DNA from: Paraliomyxa sp041600735
Lineage (GTDB): Bacteria; Myxococcota_A; Polyangia; Nannocystales; Nannocystaceae
Direction: 5' to 3'
Length of the DNA stretch: 14,584 bases
NCBI GenBank assembly: GCA_041600735.1
Contig: JBFIJN010000216.1
Coordinates: forward strand, 1 to 14,584
Part shown: in pieces, positions 13,439-14,584 of the stretch
Numbering within the stretch: the stretch's first letter is position 1
How the letters are laid out: each line of letters starts with the position of its first letter
Translations under genes and position numbers: made by a program
The notes under the pieces: generated by a model
What the model was told of the DNA's origin: nothing
The model's input: the letters and a program-made list of their open reading frames with translations, nothing else
Databases searched by the model: none

Positions 13439-13785
13439 GAACCCCTCCGCCTCTCTCGAGCGACGAGAATCGCAACTCCGAGATCCACAAGATCGAGGGA
13501 CTGGTCGAATCCCTCGATATCGGAGGCCTGGTCGAACCCGTCGATATCGGGGGACTGGTCGAACGTCGCTTCTTCTAGCGTGTCAGCGATGCGGCGGAAG
13601 AAAGCCTCACGTGGGTCATGGCGCGATGCTAGGCTCCCCGCTGGGCTTGCTTCGGTGGGCCCAGCCGATCGCCGGGCTGTCGGGTCGGGCATCTGCAGGC
13701 GGGGGGTGGGCCGGGGCTTGTGAGAGGGTTCCCGGTTCCATCGTCCGCTGTTCTCATGCGGTGGTAGAGGTTTCTTGCGGTGCAT
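13435..13785 (-). CDS. Small protein with acidic FDQ repeats, between alpA and repA
   Basis: A 116-residue protein if started at the ATG at 13785, which has GTGAGGG about 5 bases upstream and begins 7 bp after the HTH gene stop; an extension to 13890 would overlap that gene. The N-terminal half is basic and Pro-rich (MHRKKPLPPHENSGRW...). Residues about 65-80 have a helix (DPREAFFRRIADTLEEA). Three tandem 9-residue acidic repeats follow: FDQSPDIDG, FDQASDIEG, FDQSLDLVD, encoded by 27-bp DNA repeats. The end is LGVAILVARERRRGS. No family is recognised. Coupling to repA by ATGA overlap suggests a helper of the ATPase (inference). Confidence 0.7.
   Translation of the reverse strand: MHRKKPLPPHENSGRWNREPSHKPRPTPRLQMPDPTARRSAGPTEASPAGSLASRHDPREAFFRRIADTLEEATFDQSPDIDGFDQASDIEGFDQSLDLVDLGVAILVARERRRGS
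13501..13563. repeat. 27-bp in-gene tandem repeat
   Basis: CTGGTCGAA recurs at 13501, 13528 and 13555 (period 27) together with TCGATATCGG. It encodes the 9-residue acidic repeats of the gene above. Confidence 0.85.
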
Positions 13786-13792
13786 CGGTCCC

Positions 13793-14038
13793 TCACCCCT
13801 GTGCCGTGGTGGACTGCCGCACGAGGCTATCGAGCCACGCATCAAGATCAACGCGTCTGTAGACCACGCGAGCCGATCGTCCCTCCCCATATTTCACGAA
13901 GGGAGGGCCGCCACCACGCGTTCGTTTGGTCTCCAGCGTTCGGTGCGACAGGTTCAAGTACTTGGCGGCCTCCTTCGGTGAGAGCACGGCGGATGGCGAC
14001 GCGGGATGAGAAGGGGGAGAGTGCTTCGGAATGCTCAT
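13793..14038 (-). CDS. AlpA/excisionase-like HTH protein of element B
   Basis: An 81-residue protein if started at the ATG at 14038; a TTG at 14119 would add 27 residues. I prefer 14038 because promoter-like sequence shared with the element A alpA lies immediately upstream. The HTH_17 core is VLSPKEAAKYLNLSHRTLETKRTRGGGPPFVKYGEGRSARVVYRRVDLDAWLDSL. The C-terminus VRQSTTAQG parallels VRRSTTD of element A. Likely an excisionase or activator. It heads a three-gene run with the FDQ-repeat gene (7-bp gap) and repA (4-bp overlap). Confidence 0.83.
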   Translation of the reverse strand: MSIPKHSPPSHPASPSAVLSPKEAAKYLNLSHRTLETKRTRGGGPPFVKYGEGRSARVVYRRVDLDAWLDSLVRQSTTAQG

Positions 14039-14045
14039 GCCGCGG

Positions 14046-14073
14046 TCGGTAGCAGGAGTCACGACGGCTTCAA
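14046..14073 (-). promoter_or_regulatory. Candidate promoter of element B alpA-repA operon (TTGAAG-16-TACCGA)
   Basis: TTGAAG (14073-14068) and TACCGA (14051-14046) are 16 bases apart, with TGC before the -10-like box, as in element A. Only 7 bases separate the box from the ATG, so the transcript would be nearly leaderless if this is correct. Confidence 0.35.
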
Positions 14074-14147
14074 GCTGTTTCTTGCGCTGCTCGACGCTTT
14101 TCCTTCGGACTCTCGCCAAACTCCACGGGCTCTCCCCCTACACCACG

Positions 14148-14330
14148 GGGGCTCGGAGCCGCACCACGTTGACGGCCAAGGGGGCCAAGAGTGCCAAGGG
14201 GGCCAACGCCGCTACGGATTGCGGCGTTGGTCTCGTGCTGGCGCGTGTGACTGCGGGCGAGCACGGGCAACGCAGTACGCCGAACCCAAGCGACACCGGG
14301 GACCTTGACCCCCTTGGCCCCCTTGCCGAT
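14148..14330 (-). repeat. Long inverted repeat, right arm (MITE-like unit)
   Basis: Reverse complement of 12202-12383 at about 93% identity. It sits between the end of radC-B and the alpA-B promoter, so the two arms enclose the complete alpA-FDQ-repA module. Confidence 0.85.
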
Positions 14331-14352
14331 GGTGGTGCTCATGCGGTCGCCG

Positions 14353-14391
14353 CACCACCGGGACATGTACCGGACACCACCGGGACATGCA
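14353..14391. repeat. Two direct repeats, period 22
   Basis: CACCACCGGGACATG followed by T or C then AC occurs at 14353-14369 and 14375-14391, two helical turns apart, in the radC-B/alpA-B gap. It is a candidate regulator binding pair. Apart from this and the inverted repeat arm, the gap 14039-14483 holds no gene. Confidence 0.55.
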
Positions 14392-14483
14392 CGGGAGAGG
14401 GCCATCGGCCGCGCCGTTGGGGCCGGCCATCGAGGTCAACGCGGCGAGCTCCATCAGACGGCCGGCGGGGACGCGTCGCAACC

Positions 14484-14584
14484 TCACCTCGGCGGGGTCG
14501 GTTGAAGCATCCCACGCTCCGACAGCGAAACCGTCGCGGTGCGGGTGACCACGATGTGATCGAGCACCGGGATCCCGAGCAAGC
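14484..14584 (-). CDS. radC: RadC-family protein of element B (C-terminal end only)
   Basis: The last 32 codons, read from the window edge: LLGIPVLDHIVVTRTATVSL followed by SERGMLQPTPPR and a TGA at 14484-14486. This aligns without gaps to the C-terminus of the element A RadC (LLGILVADHIVVTRTATISL then AERGMLDPRPIA), so it is a paralogous copy in the same position upstream of an alpA gene. The catalytic part lies beyond the window. Confidence 0.88.
   Translation of the reverse strand, partial: LLGIPVLDHIVVTRTATVSLSERGMLQPTPPR

Larger units (their letters stand above)
11530..14584. mobile_element. Element B: left part of a second, tandem related element (incomplete)
   Basis: Right of attR there is an AlpA-like gene, a RepA-type ATPase and the end of a radC, all on the - strand and all related to or equivalent to parts of element A. 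The first bases after the core resemble those of element A (CGTTCT.CGGGGT.TTGGGTT, 2 mismatches in 21). An arm-like double repeat lies at nearly the same offset. The element's own integrase and right end are outside the window. Confidence 0.72.

Overview
The window is very GC-rich, with codons ending mostly in G or C. It carries a lipoprotein-type erythromycin-esterase-family enzyme with carboxypeptidase-regulatory-like repeats. A large-genome Myxococcota/Polyangia-type deltaproteobacterium fits best, but that host call is inference from base composition and gene style only.

Chromosomal part (1-4861). After the last codons of an upstream gene come a ParB/sulfiredoxin-fold protein on the + strand (73-1080), a secreted erythromycin-esterase-family lipoprotein on the - strand (1118-3469), and a VAT-1-like quinone/zinc-binding dehydrogenase-family oxidoreductase (3515-4534, -). 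Two adjacent tRNA genes follow: tRNA-Glu(UUC) at 4673-4745 and tRNA-Lys(UUU) at 4786-4858.

Element A (about 6.7 kb, 4813-11578). The 3' part of tRNA-Lys, from the anticodon stem onwards, is repeated perfectly over 49 bp at 11530-11578. This is the att signature of a tRNA-targeting tyrosine integrase, whose gene lies just inside the distal end (10087-11331, -). The element carries a membrane-anchored cargo protein of unknown function next to the tRNA (+). On the - strand it has a winged-helix/HUH-like replication protein, a 39-bp tandem repeat array (candidate iterons/origin) just upstream of that gene, and an AlpA-like HTH protein. Also on the - strand is a tightly overlapping Fis-like HTH - ssb - radC operon, faced by a divergent XRE repressor with a palindromic operator-like sequence between them. 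A 184-bp duplicated C-terminal integrase fragment sits downstream of int.

Element B (11530 to the window end, incomplete). The sequence after attR is not ordinary chromosome. It has a second AlpA-like gene, a small acidic-repeat protein, a RepA/AAA-type helicase-loader-like ATPase, and the 3' end of a second radC closely related to that of element A. Its left end has a candidate integrase arm site at the same distance from the core as in element A, with the same 11-bp period but a different sequence. The simplest reading is two related elements stacked in tandem at one tRNA-Lys gene, sharing the radC-alpA backbone but with different replication modules: HUH-like Rep plus 39-bp repeats in A, RepA-like ATPase in B. 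A pair of inverted copies of about 183 bp brackets the RepA/AlpA module of element B.
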